Of a DNA stretch of 64,000 nucleotides, positions 56,474-64,000 are shown piece after piece (position 1 is the first letter of the stretch; each line of letters opens with the position of its first letter). Source of the DNA: Streptomyces sp. DG2A-72. GTDB lineage: Bacteria > Actinomycetota > Actinomycetes > Streptomycetales > Streptomycetaceae. Location of the stretch: assembly GCF_030499575.1 (NCBI RefSeq), contig NZ_JASTLC010000001.1:7526001-7590000 (forward strand), read 5' to 3'. Under the pieces are notes generated by a model that was given only the letters and a program-made list of their open reading frames with translations, was not told the DNA's origin and ran no database searches. The position numbers were made by a program, and so were the translations under genes.

Positions 56474-56953
56474 GTGCGCCGCGCCGTCTGTCCCGGGTCG
56501 TTCGACCCGATCACCAACGGACACCTCGACATCATTGGCCGCGCCTCCAGGCTGTATGACGAGGTCTACGTCGCGGTGATGATCAACAAGTCCAAGAAGG
56601 GCCTGTTCGAGATCGAGGAGCGGATCGACCTGATCCGCCAGGTCACCGCCGAATTCGAGAACGTCCGGGTCGAGGCCTTCCATGGCCTGCTCGTCGACTT
56701 CTGCAAGGAACGCGACATCCCGGCCATCGTGAAGGGCCTGCGCGCGGTCAGCGATTTCGACTACGAGCTGCAGATGGCCCAGATGAACATCGGCCTCTCA
56801 GGCATCGAAACGCTCTTCGTGCCGACCAACCCGACCTACAGCTTCCTGTCGTCCTCCCTGGTCAAGGAGGTCGCGACCTGGGGCGGAGACGTCTCCCACC
56901 TGGTCCCGCCGGTGGTCTTCGAGGCCCTTGCCGAACGCCTGAAGAAGGACTGA
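56474..56953 (+). CDS. coaD: Phosphopantetheine adenylyltransferase
   Basis: 159 residues from GTG 56474 ([21 protein letters not shown]), with GAGGG 7 nt upstream; an ATG at 56444 overlapping rsmD would add 10 residues. Nucleotidyltransferase signatures: TNGHLD (HxGH-type) and [20 protein letters not shown] (ISSTxxR-type). Makes dephospho-CoA. Confidence 0.95.
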   Translation: MRRAVCPGSFDPITNGHLDIIGRASRLYDEVYVAVMINKSKKGLFEIEERIDLIRQVTAEFENVRVEAFHGLLVDFCKERDIPAIVKGLRAVSDFDYELQMAQMNIGLSGIETLFVPTNPTYSFLSSSLVKEVATWGGDVSHLVPPVVFEALAERLKKD

Positions 56954-57111
56954 GCGGGCCGTATCACGGGCGCCCGGAAAGCCACTCCGGAAACCCCCCG
57001 GAAAATCCCCCGGAAGCTGACAATCCGTCACCCGCTGTCCGGCGGGCACCCCATGGCCGTACAGTCGACCCGTCCGTCTCCATCACAGCTGTAGAGAGTG
57101 GCGAGCACACG

Positions 57112-58176
57112 GTGGACGTGCAGAAGAAGCTCGACGAGATCGTCGCCGCGGTCTCCAGTGCCCGGTCGATGCCCATGTCGGCCTCGTGCGTGGTCAACCG
57201 CGCCGACCTGCTCGCGCTGCTCGAAGAGGTGCGTGAGGCGCTGCCCGGCTCCCTCGCGCAGGCCCAGGAGCTGATCGGCGGCCGTGAGCAGATGGTCGAG
57301 CAGGCCCGCCAGGAGGCCGAGCGGATCATCCAGACCGCGCACGCCGAGCGGGGCTCGCTGATCTCCGACACCGAGGTCGCCCGCCGCTCCCAGAACGAGG
57401 CCGACCGCATCCTCGCCGAGGCCCGCAAGGAGGCCGAGGAGATCCGCGCCGAGGCCGACGACTACGTCGACTCCAAGCTCGCCAACTTCGAGGTGGTCCT
57501 CACCAAGACCCTCGGCTCGGTCGGCCGGGGCCGCGAGAAGCTCCTCGGCACCGGACCCGGCCTCGACGAGCAGGGCTACGAGGACGAGGACGCCCCCGAG
57601 CGCAGCCACGACCCCGAGACCCTGCGCCGCACCGCCGACGAGTACGTGGACGTCAAGCTGGGCGCCTTCGAGGCGGTCCTCGCCAAGACCCTGGAAGCCG
57701 TCGGCCGCGGCCGGCAGAAGCTGCACGGCCGTATCGCCTCGGACGACCTCGGCGCCCTCGCCGACGACATCAGCACCGTCCAGCACTCCAGCGACGCCGA
57801 CTACCTCTCCGGCCTCGCGGCCCTCGCCGAGCAGGACACCCAGGCCCAGCAGCAGCCCGAACAGCCCCAGCAGCCGGACTACGGCCAGCCGCAGCCGGCG
57901 TACGGCTACCAGCAGACCGCGCAGCAGGACCCGTACGGCGGCGGCTACCAGCAGCAGGCCTACGCCCAGCAGGAGGCTTACGGCTACCAGCAGGCCGACC
58001 CGTACGCCTATCAGGGCTACGACGCCCAGCAGCAGGCGTACGACCCGAACCAGGTGCCGCAGCAGGCCCAGCAGGCCCAGCAGGGCTACGCGCTCGACGA
58101 GACCAGCCTCTTCGACACCGGCATGATCAGTGCCGAGCAACTGCGGGCCTACGAGCAGGGACGCGGCAACGGCTGA
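57112..58176 (+). CDS. sepIVA: DivIVA-like septation protein (SepIVA homologue) with Gln/Tyr-rich tail
   Basis: 354 residues, GTG start. Residues 1-60 plus a long coiled coil (about 60-125, EQMVEQARQEAERIIQTAHAE) resemble DivIVA proteins. A 29-residue segment is duplicated: DDYVDSKLANFEVVLTKTL and DEYVDVKLGAFEAVLAKTL, each followed by a GRGR(E/Q)KL motif. Residues 240-335 are a disordered prion-like Gln/Tyr/Pro/Gly tail (YGYQQ, QQQAYAQQ). The last 20 residues are ordinary (ISAEQLRAYEQGR). Identity rests on the synteny coaD-sepIVA-DUF177-rpmF-rnc-mutM, as in mycobacteria, where SepIVA acts in septation and polar growth. Confidence 0.75.
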   Translation: MDVQKKLDEIVAAVSSARSMPMSASCVVNRADLLALLEEVREALPGSLAQAQELIGGREQMVEQARQEAERIIQTAHAERGSLISDTEVARRSQNEADRILAEARKEAEEIRAEADDYVDSKLANFEVVLTKTLGSVGRGREKLLGTGPGLDEQGYEDEDAPERSHDPETLRRTADEYVDVKLGAFEAVLAKTLEAVGRGRQKLHGRIASDDLGALADDISTVQHSSDADYLSGLAALAEQDTQAQQQPEQPQQPDYGQPQPAYGYQQTAQQDPYGGGYQQQAYAQQEAYGYQQADPYAYQGYDAQQQAYDPNQVPQQAQQAQQGYALDETSLFDTGMISAEQLRAYEQGRGNG

Positions 58177-58320
58177 GGCCCCGGTGCCCAGCGGATTGGG
58201 CCGAGAGCGAAAGGTCCAGTATCCTGGCTCTTCGGTCGCGTGTACGTCCGCGATCCATGCTGCCCGGGAAACTTCAAGGGCGGCGTCCCTCTGAGCTCGA
58301 AGATCGAAAGCAGGAACGGC

Positions 58321-58971
58321 GTGACAGCCCGCCTCGACCACCGCAACCCTCTCGTGTTCGACACGCACGAGCTGGGTCGGCGGCCTGGTGCGCTGCAGCG
58401 CCTGACCCGCGAGATCGGCGCTCCCAAGGATCTCGGGATCCAGGGAGTCATCGGAGTGCCGGAAGGCGCCCCGGTGAAGCTCGACCTCCGGCTCGAGTCG
58501 GTCATGGAAGGGGTGCTTGTCACAGGCACCGCCCGTGCACAGGCCGAGGGGGAGTGCGTAAGGTGTCTGGAGCCGCTTGAGCTGGCGCTCGAAGCGGACT
58601 TCCAGGAGATGTTCTCGTACCCTGACGCCGATGACCGGGGCCGCGTCAAAGCGGAGCCGGCCGACGACGCCGAGGAAGACGAGGACAGGCTCTTCATCGA
58701 GGACGGCCTGTTCGACCTCGAGCCCGTGCTGCGCGATGCGGTGGTGCTCGCACTGCCGATGCAGCCGGTGTGCCAGGAAGACTGCCCAGGTCTGTGTGCC
58801 GAGTGCGGCGCACGCCTTGCGGACGACCCGGACCACCACCACCACGACGCCGTCGACATCCGTTGGGCGGCACTGCAGGGACTCGCCGGTTCACTCGGAG
58901 ACGGCGAGAAGGACGAGATGAGCGGCGGCGCGCCTCAGTCAGCACGCGCCGACGAGAAGCAGGAGAAGTAG
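58321..58971 (+). CDS. DUF177 (YceD) protein
   Basis: 216 residues from GTG 58321, with AGGAAC 4-9 nt upstream. DUF177 core: [39 protein letters not shown], and [25 protein letters not shown] with four cysteines that look metal-binding. Members are linked to 23S rRNA/50S accumulation, and it is coupled to rpmF here with only 2 bp between. Acidic loop [12 protein letters not shown] in the middle. Confidence 0.93.
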   Translation: MTARLDHRNPLVFDTHELGRRPGALQRLTREIGAPKDLGIQGVIGVPEGAPVKLDLRLESVMEGVLVTGTARAQAEGECVRCLEPLELALEADFQEMFSYPDADDRGRVKAEPADDAEEDEDRLFIEDGLFDLEPVLRDAVVLALPMQPVCQEDCPGLCAECGARLADDPDHHHHDAVDIRWAALQGLAGSLGDGEKDEMSGGAPQSARADEKQEK

Positions 58972-58973
58972 CC

Positions 58974-59147
58974 GTGGCTGTTCCGAAGCGGAAGATGTCG
59001 CGCAGCAACACGCGCCACCGCCGGTCGCAGTGGAAGGCTGCGGTCCCCACCCTGGTTGCGTGCGAGCGCTGCCACGAGCCCAAGCTGCAGCACATCGCGT
59101 GCCCGTCTTGCGGCACTTACAACAAGCGCCAGGTCCTCGAGGTCTGA
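58974..59147 (+). CDS. rpmF: Ribosomal protein L32
   Basis: 57 residues, GTG, with AGGAG inside the end of the DUF177 gene. [22 protein letters not shown], then the zinc ribbon CERCHEPK...[15 protein letters not shown] with all four cysteines. Operon DUF177-rpmF-rnc-mutM. Confidence 0.97.
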   Translation: MAVPKRKMSRSNTRHRRSQWKAAVPTLVACERCHEPKLQHIACPSCGTYNKRQVLEV

Positions 59148-59154
59148 GCGGCTG

Positions 59155-60021
59155 GTGAGAGGCACTGTGTCCACGCCGAAGAAGAACTCTGCGGAGACCA
59201 CGGCCTCGTCCCACACGCTGTTGGAAGGGCGGCTCGGGTACAAGCTCGAGTCCGCCCTTCTGGTGCGTGCGCTGACCCACCGGTCCTACGCATACGAGAA
59301 CGGCGGTCTGCCGACGAACGAGCGGCTGGAGTTCCTGGGGGACTCCGTGCTCGGCCTCGTCGTCACGGACACGCTGTATCGCACCCACCCCGACCTGCCC
59401 GAAGGCCAGTTGGCCAAGTTGCGGGCCGCGGTGGTCAACTCGCGTGCGCTGGCGGAGGTCGGCCGCGGTCTCGACCTGGGCTCCTTCATCCGGCTCGGCC
59501 GCGGTGAAGAGGGCACGGGCGGACGGGACAAGGCATCCATCCTCGCCGACACCCTGGAAGCGGTGATCGGCGCGGTCTATCTCGATCAGGGTCTGGACTC
59601 GGCCTCTGAGCTGGTCCACCGTCTGTTCGACCCACTGATCGAAAAGTCCTCGAACCTCGGAGCCGGCCTGGACTGGAAGACCAGTCTCCAGGAGCTCACC
59701 GCGATCGAGGGGCTCGGCGTACCCGAGTACCTGGTCACGGAGACCGGCCCCGATCACGAGAAGACCTTCACTGCTGCCGCCCGCGTCGGAGGCGTCTCGT
59801 ACGGCACCGGCACCGGCCGCAGCAAGAAGGAGGCGGAGCAGCAAGCCGCTGAGTCCGCGTGGCGGTCCATCAAGGCCGCAGCGGACGAGCGTGCCAAGGC
59901 TGCCAAGGCCGCAGCGGCGGAAGCCGAAGCGGTCAGGGCCGAGGTGGCGGAAGCCGAAGCGGTCAAGGCCGAGGTGGCGGAAGCCGCCGGAGGCGCCGAC
60001 GAGGCGCAGGCCTCCGCCTGA
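59155..60021 (+). CDS. rnc: Ribonuclease III (AbsB type)
   Basis: 288 residues from GTG 59155 ([10 protein letters not shown], the start used by S. coelicolor AbsB); GTG 59167 has a better-placed GAGAGG. RNase III signature [16 protein letters not shown], second acidic set [21 protein letters not shown], then a dsRNA-binding domain ([20 protein letters not shown] ... [18 protein letters not shown]). A C-terminal extension of about 45 residues contains a 10-residue repeat ([10 protein letters not shown]). AbsB processes rRNA and globally controls antibiotic genes. Confidence 0.96.
   Translation: MRGTVSTPKKNSAETTASSHTLLEGRLGYKLESALLVRALTHRSYAYENGGLPTNERLEFLGDSVLGLVVTDTLYRTHPDLPEGQLAKLRAAVVNSRALAEVGRGLDLGSFIRLGRGEEGTGGRDKASILADTLEAVIGAVYLDQGLDSASELVHRLFDPLIEKSSNLGAGLDWKTSLQELTAIEGLGVPEYLVTETGPDHEKTFTAAARVGGVSYGTGTGRSKKEAEQQAAESAWRSIKAAADERAKAAKAAAAEAEAVRAEVAEAEAVKAEVAEAAGGADEAQASA
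59917..59986 (+). repeat. 30-bp tandem repeat at the 3' end of rnc
   Basis: Units 59917-59946 and 59947-59976 differ by one base; a third copy is cut off after 10 bp (59977-59986). Encodes AEAEAV(R/K)AEV repeats after the dsRBD. Confidence 0.9.
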
Positions 60022-60101
60022 CGAACAGCGCAGGACGAGCGCCCGCCCCGCCTTGTGGGGCGGGCGCTCGGCTCGTACACCGGCTCGATACGGGAGATCC
60101 C

Positions 60102-60962
60102 ATGCCCGAGTTGCCCGAGGTCGAGGTCGTACGGCGGGGCCTTGCCCGGTGGGTCGCCCATCGCATCGTCGCCGAGGCCGAGGTCCTCCACCCGCGCGCG
60201 GTTCGCCGCCATCTCGCCGGCGCCGACGACTTCGTGCACCGCCTCAAGGGCCACCGCATCGGCACCCCAAGCCGCCGCGGCAAGTACCTGTGGCTGCCCC
60301 TGGAGGACACGCACCAGTCGATCCTGGCCCACCTCGGCATGAGCGGCCAGCTGCTGGTCCAGCCGCAGTCGGCACCCGACGAGAAGCACCTCAGGATCCG
60401 GGTGACATTCGCCGACGACCTGTCCACCGACCTCCGCTTCGTTGACCAACGCACCTTCGGTGGCCTGTCGTTGCACGACAACACCCCCGACGGCCTGCCC
60501 GACGTCATCGCGCACATCGCCCGCGACCCGCTCGATCCGCTCTTCGACGACGAGGCCTTCCACCAGGCGCTGCGCCGCAAGCGCACCACCGTCAAACGGG
60601 CCCTGCTCGACCAGTCGTTGATCAGCGGCGTCGGCAACATCTACGCGGACGAGGCCCTTTGGCGCGCCCGCCTCCACTACGAGCGCCCCACCTCGACCTT
60701 CACCCGCCCGCGCACCGCCGAACTCCTGGGCCACGTGCGGGACGTGATGAACGCGGCCCTCGCGGTGGGCGGCACCAGCTTCGACAGCCTCTATGTCAAC
60801 GTCAACGGGGAGTCGGGCTACTTCGACCGATCGCTCGACGCGTACGGCCGTGAGGGACTGCCCTGCAAGAGGTGCGGTACGCCGATGCGCCGCCGCGCGT
60901 GGATGAACCGGTCGAGCTACTTCTGCCCGAAGTGTCAGCGGGCGCCGCGCGTCTCGTCGTAG
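60102..60962 (+). CDS. mutM: Formamidopyrimidine-DNA glycosylase
   Basis: 286 residues, ATG. Catalytic Pro2-Glu3 in [13 protein letters not shown], Lys in [11 protein letters not shown], helix-two-turn-helix [19 protein letters not shown], zinc finger [24 protein letters not shown]. Removes oxidised purines (8-oxoG) from DNA. The 3' end overlaps the decayed HxlR gene by 28 bp. Confidence 0.96.
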   Translation: MPELPEVEVVRRGLARWVAHRIVAEAEVLHPRAVRRHLAGADDFVHRLKGHRIGTPSRRGKYLWLPLEDTHQSILAHLGMSGQLLVQPQSAPDEKHLRIRVTFADDLSTDLRFVDQRTFGGLSLHDNTPDGLPDVIAHIARDPLDPLFDDEAFHQALRRKRTTVKRALLDQSLISGVGNIYADEALWRARLHYERPTSTFTRPRTAELLGHVRDVMNAALAVGGTSFDSLYVNVNGESGYFDRSLDAYGREGLPCKRCGTPMRRRAWMNRSSYFCPKCQRAPRVSS

Positions 60963-61212
60963 CGCGCCCGTGCGGCTACCTCGCGGCCGAGCGGGGTCAG
61001 TTCGTAGTCCACGCGGGGCGGGTTGGTCGGCTGGGCCTCGCGGTGCACCAAGCCGTCGCGCTCCAGTGCGTGCAGCGTCTGGGACAGCATCTTCTCGCTC
61101 ACGCCGTCCACGCGGCGGCGCAGCTCGTTGAAGCGCAGCGATCCTCGTACAGCGCGCCGAGCGTCAGTCCGCCCCAGCACTGCTCCGCCGTGCGCTCCTG
61201 CATGATGTCCAT
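60935..61212 (-). pseudogene. HxlR-family regulator remnant
   Basis: The C-terminal part is typical HxlR winged helix ([53 protein letters not shown]). A separate frame from ATG 61212 reads MDIMQERTAEQCWGG...GALYED. The two join only by a frameshift near 61139-61145, and the GGKWTLLVL segment normally between them is missing. Looks like a gene broken by deletion plus frameshift. Confidence 0.7.
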
Positions 61213-61261
61213 GCCTCAGGCGTACTCGGGTGCAGCGCTAACCAGAAGTTAGTGCTAGGTC

Positions 61262-62359
61262 TCAGTACCCGAAGTCCTGCGTCCACCACGGCCCACCGGG
61301 CCCGAGGTGGACACCCACGCCCAGCGTCTTGAAGTCGCAGTTCAGGATGTTGGCCTTGTGCCCGGGGCTGTTCATCCAGGCCTCCATGACGGCGGCCGCG
61401 TCGGCCTGGCCGCGGGCTATGTTCTCGCCGCCGAGGTCGGCTATCCCGGCTGCTTCGGCCCGGTCCCACGGAGTGGCGCCGTTGGGGTCGGTGTGGTCGA
61501 AGAAGCCCAGTGCGGCCATGGCGTCGCTGAAGTCCCGGGCCAGCTCGGCCAGCGCGCTGTTCGCGGAGACCGGGCTGCAGCCCACCTTCGCCCGCTCCTG
61601 GTTGACGAGCTTGAGCACCTCGGCCTCGGCCCTGGCCTCGGCGGACACCGTCACCGGGGCGCTGGTGTCCTTCTCCGGCGCCTTGGTGGCCGGGCGCGAC
61701 GGGGTGGGGGTGGGCTTCGGCTTCTTGGTCTTGGCCGGCGGGGCCTTCGGCTCCTTCGACGGAGTCTTGGCCGGCGCCTCGGAGGACGCCGACGCGGACG
61801 GCGTCGGCGAGGCCGAACGCTCGTCGCCCCGGCTCGCCGACTCGTCGGTCTCGCGGCTGTCGGCGGCGCCGGACGTGCCGCCCTGCTCCGTCGCGCTGTT
61901 CGAGGGCGTGTCCACGGCCTGCACGTTGTCGGCGCCGTCGCTGCCGCCGCCGAGCTTGTAGTTCTCCACGCCGGGCACCACACCCGTGGCGACCGCGACC
62001 GTGCCGATGGCGACCGCGGCGGAGACGCCGAGCAGTCCGGCGCGCACCGGACGCGCCGCCTTCTTCTTGCGGCGGTGCCCAGCGGCTCGCCGGCCACCCC
62101 CGCCGGGTGCCGCTTCAGGGAAGACGACGCGGTAGTCCTCGTCCGAGGCGAAGAGGTAGCGCTCGCTGCGCGCGGTGGTCTCGGCGTACGCCTCGGTGCT
62201 GAGGTAGGGCGCCATGCCCGTGGTGGAACGGTCTGCCGCGTACGCGTCGTACGAGTCCTGCGGGTCGTGGCTCCCTGTGCGGGAACCGTACGTTTCTGTG
62301 ACCCCCGTGGCGCGGCCCGTGGCGGCGCGGCCGGCGGCTGAGCGTCGGTGGCGTCCCAT
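61262..62359 (-). CDS. SCP/CAP-domain protein with cytoplasmic N-terminus
   Basis: 365 residues from ATG 62359 (MGRHRRSAAGR), after GGAAGGCAAGGAC. N-terminal 105 residues cytoplasmic and charged (AAGHRRKKKAARP at the membrane), one membrane helix (about 109-131, AGLLGVSAAVAIGTVAVATGVV), a long Ser/Thr/Pro/Lys-rich linker (about 135-235), then an SCP/CAP domain (about 245-365) with EVLKLVNQERAKVGCSPV, FFDHTDPNGATPWDRAEAAG, GENIARGQ, MNSPGHKANILN. CAP proteins of actinobacteria are exported and bind cell-wall or lipid ligands. A 22-bp perfect palindrome lies 51 nt upstream. Confidence 0.9.
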   Translation of the reverse strand: MGRHRRSAAGRAATGRATGVTETYGSRTGSHDPQDSYDAYAADRSTTGMAPYLSTEAYAETTARSERYLFASDEDYRVVFPEAAPGGGGRRAAGHRRKKKAARPVRAGLLGVSAAVAIGTVAVATGVVPGVENYKLGGGSDGADNVQAVDTPSNSATEQGGTSGAADSRETDESASRGDERSASPTPSASASSEAPAKTPSKEPKAPPAKTKKPKPTPTPSRPATKAPEKDTSAPVTVSAEARAEAEVLKLVNQERAKVGCSPVSANSALAELARDFSDAMAALGFFDHTDPNGATPWDRAEAAGIADLGGENIARGQADAAAVMEAWMNSPGHKANILNCDFKTLGVGVHLGPGGPWWTQDFGY

Positions 62360-62409
62360 GTCCTTGCCTTCCTCGTCCTGTGCGGTCGACTCGCCCGTGC
62401 GGTCAACGC

Positions 62410-62431
62410 AACTCACTCGATCGAGTGAGTT
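62410..62431. promoter_or_regulatory. 22-bp perfect palindrome upstream of the SCP/CAP gene
   Basis: The core ACTCACTCGATCGAGTGAGT (62411-62430) is its own reverse complement, and one more A-T pair extends it on each side. It lies 51 nt upstream of the SCP/CAP ATG and about 90 nt before divergent acyP. A TTGACC on the minus strand immediately beside it (about 62399-62404) may be a -35 element. Strong operator candidate, TetR- or LacI-like size. Confidence 0.65.
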
Positions 62432-62519
62432 TCATATGAGATTCATTGGGGCTGGACGGTACCGCATGGTGCTGGGTGAGGAAGTGCCCAGAGAGACATT
62501 GGCCCATTAGGTTGCACTC

Positions 62520-62801
62520 ATGAGCGAGGATGTGCGGTTGGTCGCCTGGGTGCGTGGACGCGTCCAAGGTGTGGGTTTTCGCTGGTTCACCCGGGCCAAG
62601 GCGCTCGAGATCGGCGGCCTGAGTGGTTTTGCTCTCAATTTGGAGGACGGACGGGTCCAGGTGGTTGCGGAGGGCCCGCGCGGAGCGTGCCAAGGGCTCC
62701 TCGACTGGCTCGGGGGCGCCGACACGCCCGGCCGCGTCGACGGAGTCACCGAGATCTGGGACACACCCCGCGGCGGCTACGACGGCTTCTCGATCCGCTG
62801 A
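62520..62801 (+). CDS. acyP: Acylphosphatase
   Basis: 93 residues, ATG. Family signature [16 protein letters not shown] with the catalytic Arg, and [17 protein letters not shown] with the catalytic Asn. Hydrolyses acyl phosphates in the cytoplasm. Confidence 0.95.
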   Translation: MSEDVRLVAWVRGRVQGVGFRWFTRAKALEIGGLSGFALNLEDGRVQVVAEGPRGACQGLLDWLGGADTPGRVDGVTEIWDTPRGGYDGFSIR

Positions 62802-62974
62802 GCGATTTCTGTAAAGCGGCCCAGGCGGAAGCGGAGGGACATGCCACCGGCAGCTGCCCCGAGCAGAAAGGGCCTGGTGGTTGCCAAGAACCGGTTGCCG
62901 TGGCAGGCTCCGCAGGCAAAGATGATCGTCACGCCCTGAGGGGCCCGCAGGAGCAGCAGCGCCGCCGCTTTCAC
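62777..62974 (-). CDS. Possible small protein, 65 residues
   Basis: GTG 62974 to TAG, overlapping the end of acyP by 25 bp on the opposite strand. [30 protein letters not shown]...; high third-position GC. A CGACH motif looks like a haem-attachment site, but there is no real export signal. No ribosome site is visible. It may be only a chance frame; the rest of the 380-bp acyP downstream gap holds no other gene. Confidence 0.25.
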   Translation of the reverse strand: MKAAALLLLRAPQGVTIIFACGACHGNRFLATTRPFLLGAAAGGMSLRFRLGRFTEIAQRIEKPS

Positions 62975-63182
62975 GGCCGCGCGCCCCCGGGATGCCCGCC
63001 AATGCAGGGCGTGATCGTGTTGACCGTCAAACTTTTTGGTGAGACGCTGAAAGCCCCGCGCACCTTAGCTGTTTGGCATGGTTGAACGGCAGCACAACTC
63101 AACAGTGCCAAGCACCGCGGGTGCGAATCCCTCACGACCCACACCGCATCGGTCGGTCACTCATTGTGGAGGACCATCCATC

Positions 63183-63416
63183 ATGGCAAAGGCGCTTCTC
63201 GGTTACGTCGGCGGCTCCGACCCTCGACTCCTCGCCGAGATGCGACGGCTCCAGCAGCGTGTCCAGGACCTGGAATCCGAGCTCGGACGAATCCAGGCGG
63301 AGAACGACGCGCTGACGGCTGCCGCTTCTCACGACAGGATCATGGAGAGCATGGACTCTCACGACAGGGTCATGGAGAGCATCGACGCACACCAGGCGGA
63401 GCCTGCGCTCACCTGA
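63183..63416 (+). CDS. Small coiled-coil protein with 10-residue tandem repeat
   Basis: 77 residues from ATG 63183, with GGAGG 11-15 nt upstream. [23 protein letters not shown], then a leucine-heptad coiled coil ([22 protein letters not shown]), then [20 protein letters not shown] encoded by two adjacent 30-bp units (63327-63356 and 63357-63386). Located between acyP and smc; conserved short proteins with this start exist in Streptomyces as I recall. Function unknown. Confidence 0.8.
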   Translation: MAKALLGYVGGSDPRLLAEMRRLQQRVQDLESELGRIQAENDALTAAASHDRIMESMDSHDRVMESIDAHQAEPALT

Positions 63417-63484
63417 TCACTGCATCACACAACGACAGCAGTGGTTGGGCTGCCCGTATCAACCGCTAAGTTGTCAGAGTTTGC

Positions 63485-63506
63485 AAGGGACGCTTCGGCG
63501 TCCCTT
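63485..63506 (+). terminator. Hairpin terminator before smc
   Basis: AAGGGACGC (63485-63493), TTCG loop, GCGTCCCTT (63498-63506), followed by CTTCTTG: a good intrinsic terminator for the coiled-coil protein gene. Confidence 0.88.
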
Positions 63507-63633
63507 CTTCTTGCCCCCGCGCATCCTTTCACCCTCTTTAACGTCTGGTGTGCCCTGCACGTTCATGGGTGAAACCGCGGGGTGCCCCAGGGTTCGGCGT
63601 CTGAGATACCGGCGGGAGGTAGAGTCCAGCGGC

Positions 63634-64000
63634 GTGCACCTCAAGGCCCTGACCCTCCGTGGGTTCAAGTCGTTCGCCTCGGCGACCACGCTCCGGTTCG
63701 AGCCGGGGATCACGTGTGTCGTCGGACCGAACGGCTCGGGCAAGTCCAATGTGGTGGACGCACTCAGCTGGGTCATGGGTGAGCAGGGCGCCAAGTCGCT
63801 GCGCGGCGGCAAGATGGAGGACGTCATCTTCGCCGGCACCACCGGCCGCCCGCCGCTGGGCCGCGCCGAGGTGTCCCTGACCATCGACAACTCCGACGGG
63901 GCGCTGCCCATCGAGTACGCCGAGGTCACCATCACGCGGATCATGTTCCGCAACGGCGGCAGCGAGTACCAGCTCAACGGCGACACCTGCCGCCTGCTCG
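63634..64000 (+). CDS. smc: Chromosome segregation ATPase SMC, 5' part
   Basis: 122 residues of the N-terminal head from GTG 63634; the gene runs off the window. [25 protein letters not shown] and Walker [24 protein letters not shown] are typical SMC. It forms the condensin ring with ScpA/ScpB. GGGAGG lies 14 nt before the start, somewhat far. Confidence 0.97.
   Translation, partial: MHLKALTLRGFKSFASATTLRFEPGITCVVGPNGSGKSNVVDALSWVMGEQGAKSLRGGKMEDVIFAGTTGRPPLGRAEVSLTIDNSDGALPIEYAEVTITRIMFRNGGSEYQLNGDTCRLL

Noticed and set aside
62777..62974. CGACH motif in a small minus-strand frame as a c-type cytochrome haem site
   Set aside because: No export signal, no distal ligand pattern, and the frame itself is doubtful.
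63073..63145. tRNA-like stretch (GGTTGAACGGCAGCA followed by GGGTGCGAATCCC) between acyP and the coiled-coil gene
   Set aside because: The D-arm- and T-arm-like parts are present, but no acceptor stem pairs and the anticodon arm does not form. At best a degenerate remnant.

Overview
The window is a piece of a Streptomyces chromosome (or a very close relative). The evidence is the uniformly very high GC with strong G/C third-position bias, frequent GTG/TTG starts, two cvnABCD conservons side by side, a griseus-type trypsin, an AccB/AccE acyl-CoA carboxylase pair, and the order NdgR-leuCD-hupS-cofC-plsC-gpsA-ddl-thiL-thiD-rpmB-recG-rsmD-coaD-sepIVA-DUF177-rpmF-rnc-mutM-acyP-smc. As I remember it, this backbone follows the S. 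coelicolor SCO5529-SCO5577 region. That is memory, not a search.

Layout. 1-1245: 3' part of citramalate/isopropylmalate synthase. 1279-7242: accessory block with a DUF234-type ATPase/nuclease-like protein, and a three-gene minus-strand operon (Scr1/WhiJ-like XRE regulator, DUF397 protein, membrane KAP-type P-loop NTPase) divergent from an RsbW-like ATP-binding protein across a perfect 13-bp inverted repeat. 7280-15295: secreted GH3 glycosidase, glycine-rich membrane protein, trypsin, MFS exporter, a decayed YdeI-family gene and a YceI protein. 15698-17545: AccB/AccE. 17654-28198: two tandem cvnA-B-C-D operons. 28748-32693: small protein, FAH-family hydrolase, GluRS, HAD hydrolase and a Gln-Glu-Glu-Gln-Glu tRNA cluster. 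32744-38240: MerR and NdgR regulators, LeuCD, HupS and small conserved proteins. 38332-45144: F420 enzyme CofC, PlsC-GpsA-Ddl, ThiL-ThiD and L28. 45400-55750: DAK2-domain kinase-like protein, a TPR protein + Hsp90-family ATPase operon that looks like an accessory insertion, and recG interrupted by a 338-residue intein. 55860-64000: RsmD, CoaD, SepIVA homologue, DUF177-L32-RNase III-MutM, a decayed HxlR gene, a secreted SCP/CAP protein, acylphosphatase and the start of smc.

Most interesting points: (1) an in-frame intein in the RecG P-loop with the W-C-T signature of class 3 inteins and an intact-looking LAGLIDADG endonuclease; (2) the XRE-DUF397-KAP operon with its palindromic operator and divergent ATPase; (3) the translationally coupled Hsp90-TPR pair; (4) tandem conservons; (5) duplicated tRNA genes with compensatory stem changes next to gltX; (6) perfect palindromes upstream of the SCP protein and trypsin genes; (7) a dispersed intergenic repeat family present three times. 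Functions given for well-known families rest on motif recognition by eye; no database search was run.
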